A stretch of DNA of 64,000 bases from Myxococcus xanthus (GCF_013116825.1 NZ_JABFNS010000016.1:1-64000), one strand, 5' to 3'. Numbered from the stretch's first letter, positions 8,824 through 21,239 are shown. The notes: a model not told the origin generated them from the letters alone. Numbers and translations are program-made.

Positions 8824-9570
8824 TCAGGCCGCGGCGGCGGACTGGACCAGCTTCCCGGCGCGCTCCACGCAGTCGCCCATGAAGCGCAGGTAGATGTCGA
8901 GCGCGCTGGCGCCCGTCTTGGCGATGATGGGCGCCTTGTCCGGCACCTGCGACAGGAGCTTGTTGAGCATCACCTCGTTGAGCGCGGTGTGACCCACGTC
9001 AATCTCCGTGTGCTCCTTGAGGAAGGACATGCCCTGGAGGATCTCCTCGCCACAGACGCGCTTGGCCTGCTCGAGAATCACGGGGCCGAGCACCGTCGAC
9101 AGGCCCTCGATTTCGTACTCGATGGCCACCTGCGCGGCGGGCATCTCACCGGCGATGGTGTTCTCGTGAATCTCCCGGTACTCCTTCATCGCCTGCGTGG
9201 GCGGCTGGGCGATGAGCTCCTCGGCGTTCAGCTTGGGGTTGCGGCGCTCGTTCCACCGGGCCACCAGGTGCTTGGTGTCCTCGACCATCATCAGATGGTG
9301 GCCGGCCTCGTGCTTGGCGTGGGCGATGAGCTTCTGGCCCACGTCGTCCAGGCCCGCCTTCACGGTGGCCTCACCGGCGCGGCGAATCCACCCGTCCACC
9401 GGCTCCGTCATGTAGACGCCCAGCGAGTTCCAGGTGATGAGGAAGGCCTCGAAGAGCGCGGGGTCTGCCTTGTCGTCCAGCAGCACCTTCAGCCGGGGAT
9501 CCGTCTTGATGCGCTCACGGGTGGCAGTCAGGTTCGGCGTGTACAGCTCCTCCACGAGTTGCTTGCTCAT
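8824..9570 (-). CDS. Heme-oxygenase-like diiron oxidase (HDO superfamily)
   Basis: A 248-residue all-helical protein of the TenA/heme-oxygenase-like fold. It shows H87-E88...H91/H92, E153/E155 and a later H187xxxD191xxH194. This spacing resembles the ligand pattern of heme-oxygenase-like diiron oxidases and oxygenases such as UndA, BesC and SznF, which cleave or oxidise fatty acids, amino acids or amines. It has no signal peptide. An ATG at 9576 overlaps the stop of the upstream gene, but AGGGG is only two bases before it and eight before the ATG at 9570, so I chose 9570. Overlap with the PilZ gene means the two are co-transcribed and probably work together. The substrate is unknown. Confidence 0.75.
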   Translation of the reverse strand: MSKQLVEELYTPNLTATRERIKTDPRLKVLLDDKADPALFEAFLITWNSLGVYMTEPVDGWIRRAGEATVKAGLDDVGQKLIAHAKHEAGHHLMMVEDTKHLVARWNERRNPKLNAEELIAQPPTQAMKEYREIHENTIAGEMPAAQVAIEYEIEGLSTVLGPVILEQAKRVCGEEILQGMSFLKEHTEIDVGHTALNEVMLNKLLSQVPDKAPIIAKTGASALDIYLRFMGDCVERAGKLVQSAAAA

Positions 9571-9575
9571 GTTCA

Positions 9576-11726
9576 TTACCCCTGGCGAGAGTTGGGAGCG
9601 CTTCGGCGCCCGATGGAGACTTCACTGATGTGTTCGAGATAGTCGGGGATCAACTTCGCGGAGATGATCCACATGTACGGGTCCGGACCTGCGTGAATCC
9701 CGGCTTCCTGTACGTACTGCCCACCGTCGTCCTCACAGAGATAGTGGAACGAACGGCGGTGGCGGGCGGCGTACCAACGGCGTGCCGCGTCCACCAGGGC
9801 GACGTAGGTGGAAGGCCCCGCGTCGCTCAGGGGGAACAGCCGTGCCATGTCGAGCAGGCTGTAGAGGTTGGTGCCCTGCTGGCCCAGCTCCAGGACGGCG
9901 GCGGCCAGGGCCACGCCGTTGCGGCGCGCGATGAGGACCTCGCGCTCGCGCTCCAGGCCAAAGGTGTTCCACTGTCCCTGCACCGCGCGCATGTCGATGC
10001 GGTCGCGCGTGAAGTCGAGCGCCTCCACGTAGCAGGAGGGACGCGAGTGGGCGATGTGGTCCGTCAGCAGCGTCAGCTCGGCGGACGTGGCGGGGCTGAC
10101 GGTGATGCCCTCGTGCAGCCGGCCCGTCAGCTCGGCCGTGTAGATGTCCATCATGTGGACCTTGCGCGTGAAGGCCAGCTCCGGGTTCGCCGCCATGTGG
10201 CGCTCGCCGTAGCGGACGTGCGCGCGCGCGATCCACGGGTTGAGGCCCTCCACGTAGGCCACGGCCCAGCGGAAGTCGGCGTCGCTCTGCGGGTGCTCGA
10301 AGCAGCGCACGTACAGGTCGTGCATGATGCGGCCCGGCTCCAGCCCCTTGATGGCGGGCTTGCCCGGGCGCTTCGCCACCTGGTGCCCCATCCAGGTGTG
10401 CCGGTACGACTTCATGATGGACAGCGTCGCCTCGGGGCCGCGCTCGGACGGCCAGACGGCCTGGCAGAAGAGCTGCGGAACTTCCGCGGCGCGCTTGGCC
10501 ATGTGGCTGAAGGCTTGCTTCAGCGCGTCGAATTCCTGAGAGGACTTGTTCGCCAGGCTGAAGAAGCCAGACAGCGTGAAGACATCCCAGAGCCCCTCTT
10601 CCTGCACATCACTGGTGCAAGTGTTGGGATTGGTCGTCTGGGAGACGAAGCGCACCCAGCGCGCCTCGTCGGAGGAGTAGGGCGACACGCTCAGTCCACA
10701 CAGCACGGTGCCGTCAGCGCGCGCGCTGGTGACGTAGCGGATTTCACCGCGCAGGCTGATGGACTGGCCGTCCGGCGTGTGGAGCTCGAGCAGGGGCGGC
10801 AGCAGGCCCGGGAACAGCAGGTCCTCCGGGCGGCAGCGGATGCACATGCCGGAGAAGGACAGGTCCAACACCGCGCGCTCCATCTCCCCCTGCTCGCGCC
10901 ACAGCGGGTGGTGGAAGGTGACGCGCACGCCCTCGGGCGCGGGCGAGCGGCGGTGCCAGCGGTGACGGATGCGGAAGAGGACGTCGGGCAGCGGCGACGT
11001 GAAGCGCTGGCCGTCCGGCGTTCCCGCCTCCAGGCGCATGCGGTAGGCGCTGTTGTGGCCGATGACGTCGATGTCGTAGGGCGCCTCGCCCCAGTCGGTC
11101 ACCGGGTCCTCGGCGTGCCACTCCAGTTGCTCCGTCTCCGCGTTGTAGCGCTCCAGCACCAGGCGGACGGTGCGGCCCATGCGGCGCAGCACACCCTTGT
11201 TGCCCGCGGTGCTGATGGCCAGGAGGATGGCGCGGATGCGCTCGGCCTCGTCGATGGTGTCCTGCACCGGAAGGGCAGACGCGGCCGGCTCCGCGACGCC
11301 ACGCTTCAGCGCGTCCGCCAACAGTGTCAGGATTTGACGGCCCTGCTCCAGGGAGACGTTCGCCAACTGCAGCCCCACCGGGGCCCCGGCCGTCTCCGCG
11401 TCCGTGCGGATGAATGCGCCCCGGATGGGGCCCAGCGTCACGCCACAGCCGGTCAGATAGACAGGCAGGCCGCGCGCGTCGGAGGTGTCCACCTCACCCT
11501 TGGGCATCACCCACACCACGGTGGGGCTCAGCCGCGTCACCGCGCCAATGGCGCCATCCGGCGTGCCCACGGAGCAAGTGATGGCATCCGCGCCCGTCCC
11601 GTGCAGGGAGTAGCCCGAATCATCCAGCGCGGCCTCGGCGGGCGGCAGCGGAATCACGTTGAACAGCGCGTCACGGCTGCGGAACTCGACCGACCGACGG
11701 TCGGAGAGCGGGTTTCCCCCTTCCAT
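9576..11726 (-). CDS. PilZ-domain protein with C-terminal acyltransferase-like region
   Basis: A 716-residue multidomain protein. Residues ~1-150 may be a degenerate PilZ-like domain. Residues ~160-250 resemble the YcgR N-terminal domain. Residues ~252-365 are a PilZ domain with an Arg-rich RIRHRWHRR and DLSFSG (288-293), the RxxxR and D/NxSxxG elements that bind cyclic di-GMP. Residues ~400-716 look like a double GNAT/FemAB-type fold (ERHMAANPEL, RREVLIARRNGVALAAAVLE-like strands), but this is weak. The frame extends upstream to 11852, yet that ATG sits inside a -10 box, so I use the ATG at 11726, which has AAGGGGG upstream. It is probably a c-di-GMP-controlled partner of the diiron oxidase. 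Confidence 0.75.
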   Translation of the reverse strand: MEGGNPLSDRRSVEFRSRDALFNVIPLPPAEAALDDSGYSLHGTGADAITCSVGTPDGAIGAVTRLSPTVVWVMPKGEVDTSDARGLPVYLTGCGVTLGPIRGAFIRTDAETAGAPVGLQLANVSLEQGRQILTLLADALKRGVAEPAASALPVQDTIDEAERIRAILLAISTAGNKGVLRRMGRTVRLVLERYNAETEQLEWHAEDPVTDWGEAPYDIDVIGHNSAYRMRLEAGTPDGQRFTSPLPDVLFRIRHRWHRRSPAPEGVRVTFHHPLWREQGEMERAVLDLSFSGMCIRCRPEDLLFPGLLPPLLELHTPDGQSISLRGEIRYVTSARADGTVLCGLSVSPYSSDEARWVRFVSQTTNPNTCTSDVQEEGLWDVFTLSGFFSLANKSSQEFDALKQAFSHMAKRAAEVPQLFCQAVWPSERGPEATLSIMKSYRHTWMGHQVAKRPGKPAIKGLEPGRIMHDLYVRCFEHPQSDADFRWAVAYVEGLNPWIARAHVRYGERHMAANPELAFTRKVHMMDIYTAELTGRLHEGITVSPATSAELTLLTDHIAHSRPSCYVEALDFTRDRIDMRAVQGQWNTFGLEREREVLIARRNGVALAAAVLELGQQGTNLYSLLDMARLFPLSDAGPSTYVALVDAARRWYAARHRRSFHYLCEDDGGQYVQEAGIHAGPDPYMWIISAKLIPDYLEHISEVSIGRRSAPNSRQG

Positions 11727-11847
11727 AATCAGGCGCCCCCTTCTCCGGTGCTGAGGAACCCCTGATGCAGTCGTCGAAATTGCAAGCACGGTTGTTCCTC
11801 CCTGCTCCAGCGGTGCTGCGTTAGGCGGCGAATCGCTATAGGTCCGT

Positions 11848-11875
11848 ATCATACGGATTTCCGAGGAACAGTCAA
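11848..11875 (-). promoter_or_regulatory. Sigma70-type promoter of the PilZ-oxidase operon
   Basis: Read on the minus strand, TTGACT (11875-11870) is followed after 16 bases by TATGAT (11853-11848). Both hexamers are one base from consensus. Transcription would start near 11840 and give a leader of about 115 bases before the ATG at 11726. Confidence 0.7.
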
Positions 11876-12122
11876 ATCGGATTTGTGCAGTCAGGCTGTT
11901 TTCTGGCTGGCGGAATGGACGTCCGTGGGTCGTAGGTGACAGCAGTCCACTTCCAAGTCTTACGAAGCGATTCGCCGCGACGGCACACTCATACGGCCAA
12001 GATGCTGCGCGGCTGTAATGTCATAAGTCTGGCAGGCTGTGCGTACTTTCTCGCAGTGAAATGGCGTTCGTCAGACCCGCTCGTTAGAGTTTCCTCAGTC
12101 CAGCGAGCGGGAGGTGTGAGGG
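11876..12122. other. Divergent intergenic region
   Basis: No gene is seen here. It separates the minus-strand PilZ operon promoter from the plus-strand HATPase-like gene and must hold the latter's promoter. I see no confident -35/-10 pair for the plus strand. Confidence 0.4.
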
Positions 12123-12686
12123 ATGAGTGCTATCGTGAGCGCTGTGGGAGGAACGCAGGCCCTGGAGCAACCCCAGGCGCCTGTTCACGGCCGCGCCGCG
12201 GGCCTGATGTCGGTGGACTCGCCAGACGTACTCCGGGTGGATGTCGCGGAGGTCGTTGGTGGCGCCGTGGAGCTCCTCTCAGTCACGCGCCGCTTGCGAG
12301 GAGTGCAGGTTTCCCTGGAGCTTCCAGATGATCCGGTCCCCGCTAATGTTAGTCACCGGCGGCTGCAGCAGGTGCTGCTGCTGTTGCTGGCGCACGCGGC
12401 GGATGCATCGAACGGGCAGGGTGTTCGTGTGGTGGTGGATTCCGCTGACGACTTCGGGGACCTGCCGCCCCGCTTCCAGGTCGAGGTCGCGGGGGCGTCG
12501 CTGTCCTCGCGGGAACTCCAGGCTGTCTTCCTGTCACCCATGTTGGTGGGGCCGCTGCACCGCAAGCTGGCCCGGGCCCGGGAGCTGGCGGAGTCCATGG
12601 GTGGCACCTTGGAGGTGGCCCGCGGCGCGGTCGCCGGCATCACCGTGACGGTGGAGTTGCCCGCACCGGGGATGTCCAGCTGGTAG
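12123..12686 (+). CDS. Degenerate histidine-kinase-like ATPase (HATPase_c) domain protein
   Basis: A 187-residue soluble protein that resembles the ATP-binding half of a histidine kinase with nothing else attached. RLQQVLLLLLAHAADAS near residue 80 matches the N-box helix (usually QVLxNLLxNAxDA), but the key Asn is His. The G1 box DxGxG is absent, replaced by a segment around VEVAGASLSS. HRKLARARELAESMGGTLEV matches the G2/helix region without its glycines. ATP binding is therefore doubtful; a protein-interaction or anti-sigma-like role is possible. The ATG follows GAGGTGTGAGGG. A terminator follows, so it is probably monocistronic. Confidence 0.6.
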   Translation: MSAIVSAVGGTQALEQPQAPVHGRAAGLMSVDSPDVLRVDVAEVVGGAVELLSVTRRLRGVQVSLELPDDPVPANVSHRRLQQVLLLLLAHAADASNGQGVRVVVDSADDFGDLPPRFQVEVAGASLSSRELQAVFLSPMLVGPLHRKLARARELAESMGGTLEVARGAVAGITVTVELPAPGMSSW

Positions 12687-12736
12687 TCCGGGCGGGGCGC
12701 CAAGCCCGCCGCTGATCCACGACTTGAAGAGGAAGG

Positions 12737-12771
12737 GGAGGGCGGGCCGCCAGTGCCTGGCCCTCCTTTTT
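12737..12771 (+). terminator. Intrinsic terminator
   Basis: GGAGGGC (12737-12743) pairs with GCCCTCC (12760-12766), followed by TTTTT (12767-12771). It ends the HATPase-like gene before the icd promoter region. Confidence 0.75.
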
Positions 12772-12964
12772 CGTTGGGCCGCCGGGGAGGCCGGACGCGT
12801 CGTTTCGTGCTCGCGCGGGGGCTGGCCGTTATTCCGCGCCCGGCCTTTGGCTCCGATAAGTCGATCCGCGTGAGCCCGTGGCCAAACTCCTTGACGTCTC
12901 GGGGCGGGTTCTCGACTATCCCCCGCCGATTCTTACACGGTCACACCTTCTCAGGAGCACATCC

Positions 12965-15240
<2,276 letters not shown>

Positions 15241-15259
15241 TCGCTGGACAGTCACGTGC

Positions 15260-15285
15260 GGCCCGCTGGGGAAACCCGGCGGGCC
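15260..15285 (+). terminator. GNRA-capped hairpin after mdh
   Basis: An 11-bp GC-rich stem with one G-T pair (15260-15270 with 15275-15285) is capped by GAAA (15271-15274). No T-run follows, so it may be a factor-dependent terminator or an RNA-stabilising or processing element between mdh and sdhA. Confidence 0.5.
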
Positions 15286-15462
15286 CTGTGCCTGATGCTG
15301 TGGATGACGCGGGCTAATTGCCCCGGACGCCATCGTTGCAGCGCGTTTTCACCAAGTTAACTAGCCTGTAGAACTCGCACGGGACGTCCGGGCCCTGGCG
15401 CGCCACGTGGCGGGCCGGCTCAACCGAGCAGTGTCCGACGTCCGGCAGTCAAGGAGACGATG

Positions 15463-17340
15463 ATGGCACCAGCAGCGCGGTTCACGGTGGTGGGCGGCGG
15501 CCTCGCCGGGCTGATGACGACGATCAAGCTCGCGGAGGCGGGCCACCAGGTGGATGTGCTCTCGCTCGTCCCGGTGAAGCGTTCCCACTCCGTTTGTGCC
15601 CAGGGCGGCATCAACGGCGCGGTGAACACCAAGGGCGAAGGCGATCACCCGGACATCCACGTGAAGGACACGCTGCGCGGCGGCGACTTCCTCGCGGAGC
15701 AGGTTTCGGTGAAGGGCATGTGTCATGCCGCGCCCGGCATCATCTACCTGTTGGATCGCATGGGCGTGACGTTCAACCGCACGCCGGAAGGTCTGCTGGA
15801 CTTCCGCCGCTTCGGCGGCACGCTCCACCACCGCACGGCCTTCGCCGGCGCCACCACCGGCCAGCAGCTGCTCTACGCGCTGGACGAGCAGGTCCGCCGC
15901 TATGAGGCCGAGGGCAAGGTCACCAAGTACGAGTACTGGGAGTGGCTCGGCACGGTGAAGGACGACAACGGGCGCTGCATCGGCAGCGTGGCGGTCGACC
16001 TGCGCACCATGGAGATCCGCACCTTCCCGGCCGAGGCCGTCTGCCTGGCCACGGGTGGTCCGGGCATCGTCTTCGGACGCTCCACCAACTCCATCATCAA
16101 CACCGGCACCGCCGCGGGCCGCGCCTACATGGAGGGCGCGCACTACGCCAACGGTGAGTTCATCCAGGTGCACCCGACGTCGATCCCGGGCGAGGACAAG
16201 CTCCGCCTGATGAGCGAGTCGGTGCGTGGCGAGGGCGGCCGGGTCTGGGTGCCCCGCAAGAAGGGTGACACGCGGGCGCCTCAGCAGATCCCGGAGGCGG
16301 AGCGCTGGTACTTCCTGGAAGAGAAGTATCCCAAGTACAAGAACCTGGTGCCGCGCGACGTGGCCACCCGCGAGATCTTCATGGTCTGCCGCGAGCTGGG
16401 CATGGGCATCAACGGCCGGGACGGCGTGTACCTGGACGTCACGCACATCCCCGCGCCGGTGCTGGACGCCAAGATCAAGGGCGTCATGGAGATCTACGAG
16501 AAGTTCGTCGGTGACGACCCGCGCAAGGTGCCCATGGTCATCTTCCCGGGCATGCACTACTCCATGGGCGGCCTGTACGTGAACTTCGAGGCCGACCCGA
16601 AGACGCTGACGCCGGCCGAGGGCAGCCCCAAGAACCAGTCCACCACCATCCCTGGCCTCTACGCCGCGGGCGAGGCGGACTACGCCTTCCACGGCGCGAA
16701 CCGCCTGGGCGCGAACTCGCTGCTGTCGTGCATCTACTCCGGCATGATCGGCGGCCCGGCCATGGCGTCCTTCGCCAAGAGCCAGGGCACCAGCGCCGCG
16801 GCGATGCCGGAGAAGCACTTCCAGGCCGCCCGGCAGTACTGGCAGGACCGCTTCGCCACCATGCTCAAGATGAGTGGCACGGAGAACCCGTACGGGCTCG
16901 CCAAGGAGCTGGGCGACACCATGACGGAGAACTGCACCGTCGTGCGCTACAACGACCGTCTGAAGAAGACGATCGAGAAGATCCGCGAGCTCAAGGACCG
17001 CTGGAAGAACGTCAACGTGCTGGACACGGGCAACGTGGCCAACCGCGCGCTGTCGTACACCAACCAGCTGTGGAACATGTTCGAGCTGGGTGAGGTCATC
17101 GCGACCAGCGCGCTGCTCCGCGACGAGAGCCGCGGCGCCCACTACAAGCCGGACTTCTCGCTGCCCGAACCGAAGACGAAGGACCCGACGCAGGACCCGG
17201 AGTGGATGAGCCTGTGGCGCGCGCGCCACGAGAAGTGGGCGAAGACGACCGTCGCGACGTACAGCGAGGCCGGCCCGAAGATCCACTACGAGGACATCCC
17301 CACGCCCGTGCTTGACCCCGAGCCGCGCTGGTACGCCTGA
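15463..17340 (+). CDS. sdhA: Succinate dehydrogenase flavoprotein subunit
   Basis: 625 residues. The FAD fold VVGGGLAGLMTTIKLAEAG is at the N-terminus. HSVCAQGGINGAVNTKGEGD contains the HSxxAQGG covalent-flavin region. HPTSIPGEDKL, the active-site Arg region (ESVRGEGG), FPGMHYSMGGL and GEADYAFHGANRLGANSLLSC follow. The shape (YAFHGANRLGANSLL) is that of the B. subtilis/epsilon-type SdhA or FrdA. AAGGAG lies three bases before the ATG at 15460 and six before the one at 15463, so I use the latter. It oxidises succinate on the inner face of the membrane. Its membrane anchor gene, often directly upstream in this type, is not here. Confidence 0.95.
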   Translation: MAPAARFTVVGGGLAGLMTTIKLAEAGHQVDVLSLVPVKRSHSVCAQGGINGAVNTKGEGDHPDIHVKDTLRGGDFLAEQVSVKGMCHAAPGIIYLLDRMGVTFNRTPEGLLDFRRFGGTLHHRTAFAGATTGQQLLYALDEQVRRYEAEGKVTKYEYWEWLGTVKDDNGRCIGSVAVDLRTMEIRTFPAEAVCLATGGPGIVFGRSTNSIINTGTAAGRAYMEGAHYANGEFIQVHPTSIPGEDKLRLMSESVRGEGGRVWVPRKKGDTRAPQQIPEAERWYFLEEKYPKYKNLVPRDVATREIFMVCRELGMGINGRDGVYLDVTHIPAPVLDAKIKGVMEIYEKFVGDDPRKVPMVIFPGMHYSMGGLYVNFEADPKTLTPAEGSPKNQSTTIPGLYAAGEADYAFHGANRLGANSLLSCIYSGMIGGPAMASFAKSQGTSAAAMPEKHFQAARQYWQDRFATMLKMSGTENPYGLAKELGDTMTENCTVVRYNDRLKKTIEKIRELKDRWKNVNVLDTGNVANRALSYTNQLWNMFELGEVIATSALLRDESRGAHYKPDFSLPEPKTKDPTQDPEWMSLWRARHEKWAKTTVATYSEAGPKIHYEDIPTPVLDPEPRWYA

Positions 17341-17384
17341 GACGGGAACCACTCAACCGATTTGGAAGTGAAGGGTCGAGCCAC

Positions 17385-18194
17385 ATGGACACTGCACAAG
17401 CATCCGCTGTCACCACCAAGACCATCACCTTCCGCATCTGGCGGCAGGATGATCCCGCGAAGCCAGGTCACTTCGATGAGTTCAAGGTTCCCTATGTGAA
17501 GGGCGCCAACGTCATCTCGTGCCTGATGGAGATCCAGCGCAACCCCGTCACCGTGGAGGGCAAGCGCGTGGCCCCGGTGATCTGGGACGCCGCATGTCTG
17601 GAGGAGGTCTGTGGCAGCTGCGCCATGAACATCAACGGCCGCGTGCGCATGGCCTGCTCGGCGCTGATCGACAAGCTGGAGCAGCCGATCACGCTGGAGC
17701 CCATGAGCAAGTTCCCCGTGGTGCGTGACCTCACGGTGAACCGCGACCGCATGTTCGACGCGCTCAAGCGCATCAAGGGGTGGGTGCCCATCGACGGCAC
17801 GCACAACCTGGGGCCGGGCCCGCGCCAGGCGCCCGTGGACCAGTCGGTGATGTACGTGCTCTCCACGTGCATCACCTGCGGCAGCTGCCTGGAGGCGTGC
17901 CCCCAGGTGACGCAGGAGAACGACTTCGTGGGCGCGGCGGCCATCAGCCAGGCCCGCCTGTTCAACATGAACCCCACGGGCAAGATGAACTCCGAGGAGC
18001 GCGTGCGCTCGCTCATGGGGCCCGGCGGCATCCAGGACTGCGGCAAGGCGCAGAACTGCGTGAAGGTCTGCCCGAAGGAGATTCCGCTCGTCACCTCCAT
18101 CGCGGTGATGAACCGCGAGGTGACCAAGCTCACCATCAAGGACATCTTCTTCCAGGACGAGGCCCCCAAGGGCCACGGCAGCGGTCCGGGGTAG
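17385..18194 (+). CDS. sdhB: Succinate dehydrogenase iron-sulfur subunit
   Basis: 269 residues. The plant-type [2Fe-2S] site is CLEEVCGSCAMNINGRVRMAC; the [4Fe-4S]/[3Fe-4S] sites are CITCGSCLEACP and the later Cys residues in CGKAQNCVKVCPKEIPL. It carries electrons from SdhA to the quinone, presumably menaquinone here. It lies 44 bases after sdhA. Confidence 0.95.
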   Translation: MDTAQASAVTTKTITFRIWRQDDPAKPGHFDEFKVPYVKGANVISCLMEIQRNPVTVEGKRVAPVIWDAACLEEVCGSCAMNINGRVRMACSALIDKLEQPITLEPMSKFPVVRDLTVNRDRMFDALKRIKGWVPIDGTHNLGPGPRQAPVDQSVMYVLSTCITCGSCLEACPQVTQENDFVGAAAISQARLFNMNPTGKMNSEERVRSLMGPGGIQDCGKAQNCVKVCPKEIPLVTSIAVMNREVTKLTIKDIFFQDEAPKGHGSGPG

Positions 18195-18233
18195 GGCGCT
18201 CGCCAGCGACTTCCCGGCGTTCTCTGGCTTCAA

Positions 18234-18277
18234 GCGGCCCCGGGCCGGCGTCCATTCGAGTCGCCGGGCGGGGCCGC
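18234..18277 (+). terminator. Hairpin after sdhB
   Basis: GCGGCCCC (18234-18241) pairs with GGGGCCGC (18270-18277) across a 28-base loop, followed by a weak T-rich stretch. It probably ends or attenuates the sdh transcript; about 200 bases then remain before sucC, enough for a separate promoter. Confidence 0.5.
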
Positions 18278-18480
18278 CGCTGTTTGGGTGTCCGTGGAAA
18301 ACCCTGCGGTGAAGGCAGGCTCATCTTCGCGGACATCCTTGATTATCTGCCGTGCACCCTGTCGGACGATGCAGGTGTACCGGGGTCAAACGGTCTTGCA
18401 CTCCGTCCTTTTCTGCGCAATGAGGGCCCGGCGCTGACGCCTCTGTTCAGGCTGTCTCCCTCGTCTCCACCGGAGCCTCG

Positions 18481-19641
18481 ATGAAGATCCACGAGTACCA
18501 GGGCAAGGAAATCTTCCGGAAGTACGGCGTGCCCACGCCGAAGGGCATCCTCGCCATTTCCGCCAACGACGCGGAGGCCGCCGCGAAGGAGCTCGGCACT
18601 CCTGTGGTCGTCGTGAAGGCACAGATCCACGCGGGCGGCCGTGGCAAGGGCGGCGGCGTGAAGCTGGCCAAGAGCCCCGCGGAAGCCAAGGAGCTGGCCA
18701 AGCAGATGCTTGGCATGAAGCTCAAGACCATCCAGACCGGGCCGGAAGGCCAGACGGTCCACAAGGTCTACATCGAAGAAGGTCTCGCCATTGGCCAGGA
18801 GCTGTACCTGGGCGTGACGCTGGACCGCGCCACCAGCCGCATCACCTTCATGGCCTCCCGCGAGGGCGGCGTGGAGATTGAAGAGGTGGCGGAGAAGCAC
18901 CCGGAGAAGATCCTCCGCGAGTCGGTGGACCCGGCCGTGGGCTTCCAGGACTTCCAGGGCCGCAAGCTGGCCTTCGGGCTGGGCCTGACGGGCCCCACGG
19001 TGAACAAGTTCACCCAGTTCTGCTCGGCGCTGTACCGGATGTTCATCGACACGGATGCCTCGCTCGTGGAGATCAACCCGCTGGTCATCCTGAAGGATGG
19101 CGGCGTGGTGGCGCTCGACGCGAAGGTGACCTTCGATGAGAACGCGCTCTACCGGCACAAGGACCTGCTGGAGTACCGCGACCTGGCCGAAGAGGAGCCC
19201 CGTGAGATCCAGGCCAAGGAGTGGGACCTGGCCTACATCGCGCTGGATGGCAACATCGGCTGCATGGTGAATGGCGCCGGTCTGGCGATGGCCACCATGG
19301 ACACCATCAAGCTGGTGGGCGGCAGCCCGGCCAACTTCCTGGACGTGGGCGGCGGCGCCAACAAGGAGAAGGTCACCGCGGCCTTCAAGCTCATCCTGGC
19401 GGACCCGGCCGTGAAGGCGGTGCTGGTCAACATCTTTGGCGGCATCATGAAGTGCGACGTCATCGCCGAGGGCATCATCGCCGCGGCGAAGGAGGTCCAG
19501 CTCAAGGTTCCGCTCGTGGTGCGCCTGGAAGGCACCAACGTCGAGAAGGGCAAGGCGCTGCTGAGCAACTCCGGCCTCGCCATCACCCCGGCGGACAACC
19601 TGCGTCAGGCGGCGGAGAAGGCCGTCGCTGCGGTGAAGTAA
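18481..19641 (+). CDS. sucC: Succinyl-CoA ligase, beta subunit
   Basis: 386 residues, the usual length. It begins [18 protein letters not shown], the conserved start of SucC, with an ATP-grasp domain ([16 protein letters not shown]) and a C-terminal ligase domain with [18 protein letters not shown] and [10 protein letters not shown]. With SucD it makes succinate and ATP or GTP from succinyl-CoA. GGAG precedes the ATG. Confidence 0.97.
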   Translation: MKIHEYQGKEIFRKYGVPTPKGILAISANDAEAAAKELGTPVVVVKAQIHAGGRGKGGGVKLAKSPAEAKELAKQMLGMKLKTIQTGPEGQTVHKVYIEEGLAIGQELYLGVTLDRATSRITFMASREGGVEIEEVAEKHPEKILRESVDPAVGFQDFQGRKLAFGLGLTGPTVNKFTQFCSALYRMFIDTDASLVEINPLVILKDGGVVALDAKVTFDENALYRHKDLLEYRDLAEEEPREIQAKEWDLAYIALDGNIGCMVNGAGLAMATMDTIKLVGGSPANFLDVGGGANKEKVTAAFKLILADPAVKAVLVNIFGGIMKCDVIAEGIIAAAKEVQLKVPLVVRLEGTNVEKGKALLSNSGLAITPADNLRQAAEKAVAAVK

Positions 19642-19670
19642 TCCCGCGCACTCTTTCCTGAAAGAACGCC

Positions 19671-20570
<900 letters not shown>

Positions 20571-20603
20571 ACCCCAACGGAAACACGAGAAGGAGCCAGT
20601 CAC

Positions 20604-21041
20604 ATGGCCATCGAGCGTACGCTGTCCATCATCAAGCCGGACGGCCTGGAGAAGGGCGTCATCGGGAAGATCATCAGCCGCTTCGAGGAGAAGGGGCTGA
20701 AGCCGGTCGCCATCCGCCTGCAGCACCTGTCCCAGGCGCAGGCCGAGGGCTTCTACGCGGTCCACAAGGCCCGGCCCTTCTTCAAGGACCTGGTGCAGTT
20801 CATGATCTCCGGCCCGGTGGTCCTGATGGTGCTGGAAGGTGAGAACGCGGTCCTGGCCAACCGGGACATCATGGGCGCCACCAACCCCGCGCAGGCGGCC
20901 GAGGGCACCATCCGCAAGGACTTCGCCACCAGCATCGACAAGAACACGGTGCACGGCTCCGACAGCCTGGAGAACGCGAAGATCGAGATCGCGTACTTCT
21001 TCCGGGAGACGGAGATCCACTCCTACCCGTACCAGAAGTAG
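20604..21041 (+). CDS. ndk: Nucleoside diphosphate kinase
   Basis: 145 residues, with [17 protein letters not shown] at the start and the active-site His in [12 protein letters not shown]. It agrees, as far as I remember, with the crystallised M. xanthus Ndk. The enzyme equilibrates NDPs and NTPs. Being directly after sucCD, it could use the nucleoside triphosphate made by succinyl-CoA ligase, an association known in other bacteria. GAAGGAG precedes the ATG. Confidence 0.97.
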   Translation: MAIERTLSIIKPDGLEKGVIGKIISRFEEKGLKPVAIRLQHLSQAQAEGFYAVHKARPFFKDLVQFMISGPVVLMVLEGENAVLANRDIMGATNPAQAAEGTIRKDFATSIDKNTVHGSDSLENAKIEIAYFFRETEIHSYPYQK

Positions 21042-21046
21042 CCGGC

Positions 21047-21064
21047 CGGCCCTTCGCGGGGCCG
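21047..21064 (+). terminator. Hairpin after ndk
   Basis: CGGCCC (21047-21052) and GGGCCG (21059-21064) close a TTCGCG loop. No T-run is present. It is a plausible end of the sucCD-ndk transcript. Confidence 0.45.
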
Positions 21065-21239
21065 CCGTTCCAGGCCCGGTGTCCGCGCTCTCAGAAGGCG
21101 CGGGCCCGGGCCGCTGTTCATTCAAGGGACACAACCGGATAGTGTCCACGAGGCGGGCAGGGGAGCATGGGCTCCTTTGACTTGCCGTGCCCAGGTGTGG
21201 GAAGGGACGCCCCTGGGCCCTCCGTTAAGCGCTACGACG

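Noticed and set aside
15361-17352. 663-codon minus-strand frame opposite sdhA
   Set aside because: It has low-complexity His/Arg/Val-rich translation and is opposite an unmistakable enzyme gene.
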